From positions 1 to 33,030 of the forward strand of contig NZ_JAAKZG010000027.1 of assembly GCF_011045115.1 (NCBI RefSeq): a DNA stretch of 33,030 bases. Direction: 5' to 3'. The translations under genes were made by a program, and so were the position numbers. This document shows positions 23,392-31,178 of the stretch, piece after piece; the first letter of the stretch is position 1; each line of letters starts with the position of its first letter. The stretch is from Mesorhizobium zhangyense. GTDB taxonomy: Bacteria; Pseudomonadota; Alphaproteobacteria; Rhizobiales; Rhizobiaceae. The notes below the pieces were generated by a model that saw only the letters and a program-made list of their open reading frames with translations, was not told where the DNA came from and did no database searches.

Positions 23392-23877
23392 CTAACCAAT
23401 ATAATTTCGCAGCTGGCTGACCATTGATCGGTAGTCTTCGTCGCGCAGCACAATTCTACCCGCGTTCTGGAATATCCGTGCGTGTCCCGGTCGGTCTCCC
23501 AAAAAACGCGGCTTTATGTGGCAGTGCAAATGCGGGACGACATTGCCCTGGATTTCAAGATTGATTTTGATGGGCGAGAGAACGCGTTGAAGCGCCTGGC
23601 TTGCATCAGCGATATCATCGACGAATCTGCTACGAACTTCCTTCTCCAATTCGAACAGCTCGACCGCATGGCTGCTCAGGACAAGAATGCTATAGCCTCT
23701 GATATACTGATTTTGGCCCAATATCCACCGTGAAACCCTGAGATCGGCGACCTTGTGCCCTTCCGAACTTACGGCCGTGTCGGCCTCAAGCAGACTGCAT
23801 AGTTCACACGCTGTGCCTGTAATGCGGTTTTGCCATTTCTGGTCGAGTTTCCATTCTGCCTCTCTGTCATCGTTCAT
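23392..23877 (-). CDS. HIT-family protein
   Basis: A 161-residue histidine-triad protein, a family of nucleotidyl hydrolases and transferases (HINT, Fhit and relatives). The triad is in VVPHLHCHIKPRF (His116, 118, 120), with the upstream nucleotide-binding region SRWILGQNQYIRGYSILVLS. CELC (Cys24, Cys27) near the N-terminus could form the zinc site seen in many bacterial HIT proteins. It is divergent from the TctC gene across 257 bases. There is no clear functional tie to that operon, though nucleotidyl or phosphate chemistry is possible. Confidence 0.9.
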   Translation of the reverse strand: MNDDREAEWKLDQKWQNRITGTACELCSLLEADTAVSSEGHKVADLRVSRWILGQNQYIRGYSILVLSSHAVELFELEKEVRSRFVDDIADASQALQRVLSPIKINLEIQGNVVPHLHCHIKPRFLGDRPGHARIFQNAGRIVLRDEDYRSMVSQLRNYIG

Positions 23878-24012
23878 TTTGGTTCAATGCCCATGTCGGC
23901 GGCGGATCGCCTCAGCCAATGTCCCTACAGATGCAGTGACAAAGTAGTCGATAAAAATTTCCTTGTCCCTTCATCAGAGAAGCCGACAGACTGACCGCGC
24001 TTCACATGCACC

Positions 24013-24030
24013 ACTTGTCGAACAACAAGT
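24013..24030. promoter_or_regulatory. Dyad upstream of the tripartite transporter operon
   Basis: ACTTGT (24013-24018) and ACAAGT (24025-24030) are perfect reverse complements 6 bases apart, 104 bases before the TctC start. The spacing contains T-N11-A, the LysR-type core, so this is the best candidate operator for the LysR protein encoded at 27138. Confidence 0.45.
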
Positions 24031-24134
24031 TTATTTTCATGGCCTTGCGACCGGCAGCAGGGAGATTGTCATGGGACTGTCAAGCAGATTGCACAAGGAG
24101 GGTGCGCTTGACAGATCAGCAAGGGAGAGATGAC

Positions 24135-25112
24135 ATGATCAATCGACGTAATATGCTTTTGGCGACTGCCGCTGTTTTTGGAACGGCGCAACTGACTGCA
24201 CCCCGCCAAACTTTCGCTCAGGATTCGGTGTTTGACCGATTCAGCCTGTTTGTGCCGTCTGGTGTCGGTGGAGGCTGGGACGGTGTGGCTCGAGCAATCG
24301 ACCAAGTTGGGCGTAAAGCGGGACTGCTCTCGCAAGTCACCATTGACAATGTTCCGGGTGCGGGCGGAACGGTCGGCCTGCCGCTGTTCATAAATCAACA
24401 TCGGGGCCGCGATAGCTCCCTGATGATTGCCGGCAACGTTATGATGGCAGCCATCATCACGAATAAGACCCCCTACGGCTTGCAGGATGTTACTCCTGTC
24501 GCCAGGTTAACGCAGGAAGCCAGTGTAATTGCGGTCGGTGCTTCCAGCCCCTACCAGACAATCGACGACCTAGTTGACGCGCTAAAGAAGAACCCGGGTC
24601 TTCCTATTGGCGGAGGGTCAGCTGGTGGAATCGACCACATTATCCTTGGCTTAACTCTGAAGGCGATCGGCGCCGACGTGACCAAGGCCAATTACGTCGC
24701 TTTCTCGGAAAAGGCCCAAGCTATGGCCTCGATGATGGAGAACCAAGTTCATGCCGCTTTGAGCGGTTACTCTGAGTATGCCGAACAAATCAGGGCTGGT
24801 AATCTGCGCGCGCTGGCAACAACTGGAGAGCTTCCGTTGGAAGGGGCAGGCGTTCCAACGCTCAAGCAGATCGGTATTGACGTTGCACTGACAAGTTGGC
24901 GCGGCGTATTTGCTCCCCCGGAAGTTTCAGAAGAACAAGTTGCAAGGTTGGTGGGGCTCATAACGGCGGTTCACGACCAGCCGGATTGGAAGCAAATACT
25001 CAAAGACCGGCAATGGGACGATGCGTTTGCGACGGGTCCCGATCTCAAGGCAGCCATCGCCAATGATCGTGCGGCTATACAAACGGCCTTAAAGGCAATC
25101 GGTCTAGCCTAA
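24135..25112 (+). CDS. tctC: Tripartite tricarboxylate transporter substrate-binding protein (TctC/Bug family)
   Basis: A 325-residue periplasmic receptor. The signal peptide MINRRNMLLATAAVFGTAQ ends near TFAQDS and has a twin-arginine-like start. The mature Bug fold shows LFVPSGVGGGWDGVARAIDQ, VTIDNVPGAGGTVGLPLFIN, LPIGGGSAGGIDHIILGLTL and LTSWRGVFAPPEVSEEQVAR. Bug proteins bind carboxylates (citrate, malate, tricarballylate, aromatic acids), usually through the carboxyl groups. The ATG at 24135 has GGGAGA upstream; the longer frame from 24006 adds an unlikely leader. First gene of the transporter operon. Confidence 0.93.
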   Translation: MINRRNMLLATAAVFGTAQLTAPRQTFAQDSVFDRFSLFVPSGVGGGWDGVARAIDQVGRKAGLLSQVTIDNVPGAGGTVGLPLFINQHRGRDSSLMIAGNVMMAAIITNKTPYGLQDVTPVARLTQEASVIAVGASSPYQTIDDLVDALKKNPGLPIGGGSAGGIDHIILGLTLKAIGADVTKANYVAFSEKAQAMASMMENQVHAALSGYSEYAEQIRAGNLRALATTGELPLEGAGVPTLKQIGIDVALTSWRGVFAPPEVSEEQVARLVGLITAVHDQPDWKQILKDRQWDDAFATGPDLKAAIANDRAAIQTALKAIGLA

Positions 25113-25113
25113 C

Positions 25114-25632
25114 ATGACGAAATTTGCACGACTTCGGCGTTCAGGGGCATTACCTGACGTCATCATCGGCGTTGCCATGGTGCTACTAGCAGTGGCCATG
25201 GCGATGGCGATCGCGACGATTAAGACATCCCCAGGATATGCCTACGTTGGCCCCAGGGTGTTTCCGTTCGCGGTAGCCTTGTTCCTGGGCCTCGTGGGCA
25301 TGGGTCTCGCGATCTCGGCATTTCTTGGCGTAGACGGGAGCGGCTCTGCTGATTTTCCCGACACGTCTCCTGGAAAGCCAAGCCCAACCATGGCGTGGGT
25401 CGTTGGTGGCTTAGTCGCCAATTTGGTTGGACTTGCTTTGCTTGGATTCGTGTTTGCGGCGATCATCCAATACGTCATGACCGCTCGCGGTTTTGGAAGT
25501 CGCAGATGGAGGCTCGACGCCGTCTGTGGGCTCGCTCTCGCTTCTTGCGCCTACTTACTGTTTTCGGAGGTCCTCAAGGTAAACATACCTGCCGGTCCCG
25601 TACTGGAGCTAATACATAAATGGATAATCTAG
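25114..25632 (+). CDS. tctB: Tripartite tricarboxylate transporter small membrane subunit (TctB family)
   Basis: A 172-residue membrane protein with four likely helices: [60 protein letters not shown] and [20 protein letters not shown]. The pattern [13 protein letters not shown] is the TctB signature region. It starts one base after the TctC stop and overlaps TctA by 13 bases, so the three subunits are co-translated. Confidence 0.92.
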   Translation: MTKFARLRRSGALPDVIIGVAMVLLAVAMAMAIATIKTSPGYAYVGPRVFPFAVALFLGLVGMGLAISAFLGVDGSGSADFPDTSPGKPSPTMAWVVGGLVANLVGLALLGFVFAAIIQYVMTARGFGSRRWRLDAVCGLALASCAYLLFSEVLKVNIPAGPVLELIHKWII

Positions 25633-27137
25633 TTTCGCTTGCATATGGCTTCAGCCAAGCAATGACGCCGATAAACATCGCGTGGGCGTTCCTGGGCTGC
25701 TTCGTGGGTACAGCGATCGGGGTTCTCCCTGGCATTGGACCCGCATTAACGATAGCAGTTCTATTGCCTATTACGGCGCAGGTACCGGCTAGTGCCGCGT
25801 TTATTTTTTTTGCGGGCATTTACTACGGTGCTGGCTACGGCGGCTCGACAACATCGATTCTGCTGAACATCCCGGGCGAAAGCTCAACGGTCATAACGGC
25901 AATTGAGGGCCACCAGATGGCGCTCAACGGACGCGCTGGGCCTGCTTTGGCCACTGCCGCGATAGGGAGCTTCGTTGCCGGCACAATTGGAACTGTTGCC
26001 CTCACGGTGTTTGGTCCGCTCGTGGCCCAGATAGGCCTTAAGTTCGGCCCGACCGAAATGTTTGCTATCATGATTTTCGCATTCATGACATCGGCCGCGG
26101 TTCTCGGTAATTCGATGCTCCGAGGGCTCGCATCACTTGGCATTGGCTTGAGTTTGGGCATCGTGGGGGTGGATTTGCAGACAGGACAATCCCGCCTAAC
26201 CTTCGGTGTTCCAGAGCTTCTCGACGGTATTGACGTAATCATGGTTGCTGTCGCCCTGTTTGCAGTCGCCGAAACACTACACACGGCGCTGTTGTGGCGA
26301 CCAGACGGAGTAACCGTGATCAAGCCTCAGGGGGCAATGTGGCTAACTCGACGGGACTGGCAGCGGAGTTGGAAGCCTTGGTTGCGTGGAGCTGCGGTTG
26401 GCTTCCCGCTGGGCGCACTACCACTGGGCGGCGGAGAAATCCCCACCTTTGTATCCTACGCTCTGGAGAAGCGGTTATCCAAGCGGCCAGACAAATTTGG
26501 CCGTGGGGCCATCGAAGGTGTGGCTGGGCCTGAAGCCGCCAACAATGCTGCCGGTGCAGGTGTTTTGGTGCCGATGCTCACTCTGGGTCTGCCGACATCA
26601 ACGACGGCGGCGCTTTTGCTGACGGCCTTTCAGAACTACGGGATTCAGCCTGGACCATTCCTATTTGCCACCCAAGGACCGTTAATCTGGACCTTGATTG
26701 CGAGTCTCTATATCGGCAACGTCATTTTGCTGGTGCTGAATCTACCCCTGATCAGCTTATGGGTACGAATTTTGCGTATTCCCCCGCATCACTTCTTTGC
26801 TGGGGTCCTGATCTTCGTCACAATCGGCGTTTACGGGATCAGCGGTTCGATATTCGACGTTGCGCTTCTTTATCTTATCGGCGGAATCGGTCTTGTCATG
26901 CGCAGATACGGATTTCCACCTGCGCCTGTCATTATCGGTTTGGTTCTGGGGCCGTTGCTGGAGCAATCCTTCAGACAATCAATTGCGATAGGCCAAGGTG
27001 ATCCGGGGGTGTTCCTCTCTCGTCCGATCGCTTGCGCTTTGCTGGTGGTCGCTCTGATTATTCCTATTCTGATCGGTATCATGTCGCTCATTAATTGGAT
27101 CAAGCAACCGCCGGTCGGCGTAGACTCGGGGTCGTGA
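25620..27137 (+). CDS. tctA: Tripartite tricarboxylate transporter large permease subunit (TctA family)
   Basis: A 505-residue permease with about 11-12 membrane helices. The family signatures are [40 protein letters not shown] with GESS, and in the second half [20 protein letters not shown] followed by TTAALL. It imports the acid captured by TctC using the ion gradient. The stop is directly followed by the ATG of a LysR gene, which is probably in the same transcript. Confidence 0.95.
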   Translation: MDNLVSLAYGFSQAMTPINIAWAFLGCFVGTAIGVLPGIGPALTIAVLLPITAQVPASAAFIFFAGIYYGAGYGGSTTSILLNIPGESSTVITAIEGHQMALNGRAGPALATAAIGSFVAGTIGTVALTVFGPLVAQIGLKFGPTEMFAIMIFAFMTSAAVLGNSMLRGLASLGIGLSLGIVGVDLQTGQSRLTFGVPELLDGIDVIMVAVALFAVAETLHTALLWRPDGVTVIKPQGAMWLTRRDWQRSWKPWLRGAAVGFPLGALPLGGGEIPTFVSYALEKRLSKRPDKFGRGAIEGVAGPEAANNAAGAGVLVPMLTLGLPTSTTAALLLTAFQNYGIQPGPFLFATQGPLIWTLIASLYIGNVILLVLNLPLISLWVRILRIPPHHFFAGVLIFVTIGVYGISGSIFDVALLYLIGGIGLVMRRYGFPPAPVIIGLVLGPLLEQSFRQSIAIGQGDPGVFLSRPIACALLVVALIIPILIGIMSLINWIKQPPVGVDSGS

Positions 27138-28055
27138 ATGCTGAAAAAGGACGCGCGGCTGAGAGCATTCCACACCGTTGTTACGCTCGGCAGCTTTACA
27201 AGAGCAGCAGACGCACTTTCGCTGAGTCAGCAAGCAGTGTCGTTCCAAGTCAAATCCCTTGAGGACGAACTTGGAACGCGGCTACTGCAAAGGCAGGGGA
27301 AGAACATTGGCCTAACCGAAACCGGCGAGATATTGTTTCGCTACGCCAAACAGATTCTCGATCTATACTCGGCGGCCGAAGACGCCTTGGCCAAAAAAAC
27401 TGGATCGATGGGAGGATCGTTGAGCATCGGGGCGACCGGGAGTATCGCCAAATACTGTCTGCCAAGAGCGATTGGAGAGTTCCGCAAGGCTCATCAATCG
27501 GTGACAGTTGCAGTCTCGGTGGCCAACTCAGAGCGAGTCGCCGAGCTTCTATCTCAGGAGGCTGTTGACTTAGGGATCATCAGCGGCGGCTCAGTAGAGC
27601 TCAGTCGTTTCATAGTCGAACCGTTCTTCGAGGATGAGCTAGTTTTCATTGCGGCCAGCAAAAATCCCCTGACTTCAAGAAAATCGTTGTCGTTGCGTGA
27701 ACTTTTGGCTTCCCAGTTTATCATCCGCGAAAAAGGCTCGGGTACCAGAGACCTCATGGAAGGATATTTTCGCGATCGCGGCATCGATGGATCTGCACTT
27801 TCCGTGTCGACGATGATGGGCAGCACGGATGCTGTCAAAGCGTCTGTGGCGTCTTCAGACGGAATCGCGATGGTTTCCAAGCTATCTCTAGGGGGGCCCG
27901 GAAACGAGGATTTAACGATATTGGATGTCGAGACCGATCCCCTCGTTCGCAGTTTCTACATCGTGCGGCTGCGTGACAGCTACTTGCGTCGTGTTCTAGA
28001 TCACTTCGTTAGAGCATTGCGCACCAGCAATTCGTTCCGGTCCCCGGGACATTAG
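27138..28055 (+). CDS. LysR-family regulator of the transporter/catabolic operon
   Basis: A 305-residue LysR protein of the CysB/CbbR-like branch. The helix-turn-helix is FHTVVTLGSFTRAADALSLS followed by QQAVSFQVKSLEDELGTRLL. The effector domain starts near residue 92 and has the branch motif FIIREKGSGTRDLMEGYF. The ATG immediately follows the TctA stop, so it is transcribed with the transporter rather than divergently, unusual for LysR genes. It probably senses the imported acid or a product and acts at 24013 and/or the 154-base gap before the CoA-transferase. Confidence 0.93.
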   Translation: MLKKDARLRAFHTVVTLGSFTRAADALSLSQQAVSFQVKSLEDELGTRLLQRQGKNIGLTETGEILFRYAKQILDLYSAAEDALAKKTGSMGGSLSIGATGSIAKYCLPRAIGEFRKAHQSVTVAVSVANSERVAELLSQEAVDLGIISGGSVELSRFIVEPFFEDELVFIAASKNPLTSRKSLSLRELLASQFIIREKGSGTRDLMEGYFRDRGIDGSALSVSTMMGSTDAVKASVASSDGIAMVSKLSLGGPGNEDLTILDVETDPLVRSFYIVRLRDSYLRRVLDHFVRALRTSNSFRSPGH

Positions 28056-28209
28056 CGCGGCCAATCCAGCAATAAAGCAGAGTCATCGCGGTCCGTCGAT
28101 ATTCACGGATGATGCATTCCCACAATTTACTAGACTGGCCACAAAGACGATCTGTTAGATTTCGTCACCCTGCTCCGCCATTGTTCCTACCATCAAACAG
28201 GAGGAGCGT

Positions 28210-29403
28210 GTGCAGAAAGCAGCACTAGCAGGAATAAGAGTTCTCGATCTATCGAGACTCGTTGCGGGGAACATGGCAACCCTGCAGCTCGCCGACTTTG
28301 GCGCAGATGTTATTAAGATTGAGCAGCCTGGAACTGGCGATCCACTTCGCCAGTGGCGGAAAAGCAATCTTGACCTGTGGTGGCGGGAATATGGCCGAAA
28401 CAAGCGCAGCCTATCCTTGAATCTTAAGTCACCGCGTGGCCGGGCGATTCTGCTCAAGCTCGTTGCCCAGTCGGACGTGCTCGTCGAAAACTTCATTCCT
28501 GGAAAGCTTATAGAGATCGGTCTCTCCTACGATATTCTTCTGGAGACCAATCCCAAACTCGTGATCCTCAGCATAACCGCCTGGGGACACGATGGTCCCT
28601 ACCGAGACAAGCCTGGGTTCGGTACTCTCGTCGAGGCGATGAGCGGTTTTGCTTCCATGCTCGGCTTTGCAGACCGCCCACCAACCCTGCCACCCATCCC
28701 AATCGCGGATATGATCACCGGCCTTTATGGGGCGCTGGCTTGCATGATGGCCCTTCGCCACCGCGACGCGACAGGCGCGGGGCAAGTCATTGACCTGTCA
28801 CTGTTAGAAGCAATGTATTCTGTGTTGGGCCCGGTTGCGGCAGAGTACGAGAGAACAGGCAAGTTTCCAAAAAGGAATGGAAACCGTTCGCCAAATTCGG
28901 CGCCGCGCAACAGTTACAAGACATTGGACGACAAATGGATCGCACTTTCGGCTTCTACGCCGCTGATGGCTGAGAAACTGTTCAAATCCGTCGGGTTGGA
29001 GGACGTGCTGCAGGACGAGCGCTTTAGCACTAATGAGGCGCGGGTCCGAAATGGAGATGAGACCGACACGATCGTGGCTAATGCGATACGAAAGTTCACT
29101 TTGTCCGACCTGATGGCGCTCTTCGACGAAACTGGAGTTGCAGGAGCACCAATTTACGACGTTCCGCAATTCGTGGAGGATCCGCATGTTAAGGAGCGCG
29201 GTATCTTAATCGAGGTGAATGATCCGAAGCTGGGATCATATAGGATGCATGCTCCACTACCTCGCTTCAGCAGTTCGCCCGGCGCAATTCGCTTCCCCGG
29301 CGCTAGGCTCGGCCAGCACAATCAAGAGATATTGTCTTCCCTACTGAATCTGGAGGAGGCCGATATCAACGAGTTGCAGGCCGCCGGAGTTATCGGATCA
29401 TGA
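28210..29403 (+). CDS. Class III (CaiB/BaiF, formyl-CoA-transferase family) CoA-transferase
   Basis: A 397-residue CoA-transferase that moves CoA from an acyl-CoA donor to a carboxylate. The start LAGIRVLDLSRLVAGNMATL with QLADFGADVIKIEQPGTGDP is the family N-terminus. NKRSLSLNLKSPRGR is the CoA-binding stretch, and Asp167 (PIADMITGLYGALA) is the catalytic aspartate that forms the anhydride/thioester. GTG start at 28210 with AGGAGGA about 5 bases upstream. The stop overlaps the lyase gene by 4 bases, so CoA activation and cleavage are coupled. In itaconate or citramalate pathways the same class makes the CoA ester that is then split. Confidence 0.94.
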   Translation: MQKAALAGIRVLDLSRLVAGNMATLQLADFGADVIKIEQPGTGDPLRQWRKSNLDLWWREYGRNKRSLSLNLKSPRGRAILLKLVAQSDVLVENFIPGKLIEIGLSYDILLETNPKLVILSITAWGHDGPYRDKPGFGTLVEAMSGFASMLGFADRPPTLPPIPIADMITGLYGALACMMALRHRDATGAGQVIDLSLLEAMYSVLGPVAAEYERTGKFPKRNGNRSPNSAPRNSYKTLDDKWIALSASTPLMAEKLFKSVGLEDVLQDERFSTNEARVRNGDETDTIVANAIRKFTLSDLMALFDETGVAGAPIYDVPQFVEDPHVKERGILIEVNDPKLGSYRMHAPLPRFSSSPGAIRFPGARLGQHNQEILSSLLNLEEADINELQAAGVIGS

Positions 29404-30182
29404 GCCGATCTCCGTTTGCATCCCCTGAGCTTTGGCCAACGGCCATCACGACTTTCGACCATGATGACATCGTCATCCGTGGTAAAAAGGTCGAAGACTT
29501 AATGGGACATGGTAATTTCGGTGACATTGCCTTCCTGCTTCTAAGCGGCCGTATGCCGTCTCCCGCCGAATCAATGGTCTGGAACGCAGTGATGATCGCG
29601 TCGTGTGATCACGGACCCACCTCGCCCTCGACTTTCGCGGCAAGGGTCGTGGCAAGCGGTAATCGCCGGGCGCCGGAGGCTGGCGTCGCTGCCGGAATTC
29701 TCGCTATCGGTGATGCTCATGGTGGCGCTGGTGAGGAGGCCATGACTTACATTCGCGAGGCGTTGACGGTCAAGGCGATCGAAGGTCTATCCAGCGCGGC
29801 CGCCGCCGAGAAAATAGTGGATCGATACCGGCAGGCGGGGCTACGTCTTCCTGGCATGGGACATCGATTTCACGCCGTTGATCCTCGAACCAAGCGTCTT
29901 TGGGACCTTGCCCAACAGTGGGGCGTAGCGAGCGGGGGAGTCGCCATGATGGCTAAAATACAAATGGCGCTCTCAGCCTCAGTCGGTCGCGAGATGCCCG
30001 TAAACGTGGACGGGGCAATTGCGGCTGCCCTTGTAGACCTAGGTTTCGACCCTCCAATTGGACGCATGGCTTTTATTCTTGGAAGAGCCGCGGGCATTGC
30101 GTCGCACGTCCTTGAAGAACTGGCCCGAGAAAAACCGATGCGCTTCCGCTTCGACTTTTCCTATGACGGCCCTCAGCAATAG
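29400..30182 (+). CDS. Citrate-synthase-fold lyase, citryl-CoA lyase-like
   Basis: A 260-residue protein, much shorter than citrate synthase (about 430), matching the compact citryl-CoA lyase/ATP-citrate-lyase C-terminal type. The catalytic set is complete: His107 in GDAHGGAG, His155 in GMGHRFH and Asp204 in VNVDGAI, with Arg229 in LGRAAG. This class cleaves citryl-CoA to acetyl-CoA and oxaloacetate, or the reverse. It overlaps the CoA-transferase by ATGA. Its 2-oxoacid product would pass to the PEP-mutase-family enzyme, 14 bases downstream. If that product is phosphonopyruvate, the substrate would be the CoA ester of 2-phosphonomethylmalate; this is inference. Confidence 0.9.
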   Translation: MSRSPFASPELWPTAITTFDHDDIVIRGKKVEDLMGHGNFGDIAFLLLSGRMPSPAESMVWNAVMIASCDHGPTSPSTFAARVVASGNRRAPEAGVAAGILAIGDAHGGAGEEAMTYIREALTVKAIEGLSSAAAAEKIVDRYRQAGLRLPGMGHRFHAVDPRTKRLWDLAQQWGVASGGVAMMAKIQMALSASVGREMPVNVDGAIAAALVDLGFDPPIGRMAFILGRAAGIASHVLEELAREKPMRFRFDFSYDGPQQ

Positions 30183-30196
30183 GTAGTGAACTGCAA

Positions 30197-31069
30197 ATGG
30201 CAAAACTTTCCGATTTGCGTGATGCAATCGATCAAAAGCTGCTCGTAAGAGCAATGGCAGCCCACTCACCGCTCTCCGCATTGCTGGCAGAAGAGGCTGG
30301 CTTCGATGCACTTTGGGCCTCCGGCTTCGAGCTCTCGGCGCTCTACGGTCTAGCCGATGTCAGCCTGATATCGATGACACAGCATCTCGATATGGTGCGG
30401 GCGATGGGTGAGCAATCGTCGCTGCCGATCATCGCCGATATCGATACCGGTTTCGGCAACGCGATTAACGTAATCTACGCCATCGAGCAGTATGAACGTG
30501 CCGGTGCTGCTGCCGTCGTCATCGAGGACAAGACCTTTCCGAAGGTGACTAGTCTCGTAGCCGACGGCCGGCAAGATTTGCTGAGGCTTGAGGAATTCCA
30601 GGGCAAGATTCGCGCAGCGATTGCGACTCGGTCTGATCCTAACTTTCTGATCATCGCTCGCACAGAAGCGCTGATCGCAGGACTCGGCGAGGAAGAAGCA
30701 CTAAAGCGCGCCGCGGCCTATGAGGCGGCGGGCGCCGACATGATCCTTGTCCACTCCAAGCAGAAGACCCCAGACGAGGTTGAGAGCTTCGTCCGCGCCT
30801 GGAGTGGGAAGGCGCCGGTCGCAATCGTTCCCACGGCCTACCCGGAAATGAACGAGGAACGCATCAAAACACTCGGTAAGATCGCCATCGTGATCTACGG
30901 CAACCATGCCATCCGCGCATCAGTGACAGCGATGAAGGATGTTTTCGCACGCATCCTCAAGGACGGCGGCATCCACAACGTCAACCGGGACATCGTCTCG
31001 GTAGAGGAGGTGTTCCGTTTGCAGAAGATGGATCAGGTCAAGGCCGACGAGAAGCGCTTCCTCGCCTGA
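30197..31069 (+). CDS. Phosphonopyruvate hydrolase-type enzyme (PEP mutase/isocitrate lyase superfamily)
   Basis: A 290-residue TIM-barrel enzyme. AMAAHSPLSALLAEEAGFDA, WASGFELSALYGLAD and ADIDTGFGNAIN (metal Asp81/Asp83) match phosphonopyruvate hydrolase PphA (PalA) of Variovorax from recall, more closely than methylisocitrate lyase. The gating loop EDKTFPKVTSLVADG has Lys116, Thr118 and Ser119. PEP mutases have Asn where phosphonopyruvate hydrolase has Thr118, and here Thr falls at exactly that number. Arg155 (IIARTEA) and His186 (LVHSKQKTPDE) are also conserved. The reaction is hydrolysis of 3-phosphonopyruvate to pyruvate and phosphate. Alternatives are PEP mutase or oxaloacetate decarboxylase activity. 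It is last in the catabolic run and is followed by a Na/Pi cotransporter-family gene. Confidence 0.85.
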   Translation: MAKLSDLRDAIDQKLLVRAMAAHSPLSALLAEEAGFDALWASGFELSALYGLADVSLISMTQHLDMVRAMGEQSSLPIIADIDTGFGNAINVIYAIEQYERAGAAAVVIEDKTFPKVTSLVADGRQDLLRLEEFQGKIRAAIATRSDPNFLIIARTEALIAGLGEEEALKRAAAYEAAGADMILVHSKQKTPDEVESFVRAWSGKAPVAIVPTAYPEMNEERIKTLGKIAIVIYGNHAIRASVTAMKDVFARILKDGGIHNVNRDIVSVEEVFRLQKMDQVKADEKRFLA

Positions 31070-31178
31070 CACTGTCTGCGCCGGACTGAAGTCTTGAGGA
31101 CCCCGCATTCGCTGCGTTCGCGTTGATGGCGCCGAGCCAGGGCGTTCGTCAAATCCGGTTCATATTAGGGACGTCCCA

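Noticed and set aside
23207-23395. 62-residue plus-strand ORF
   Set aside because: Arg/Ser/Cys-rich, no ribosome site or domain, in relic DNA next to an IS.
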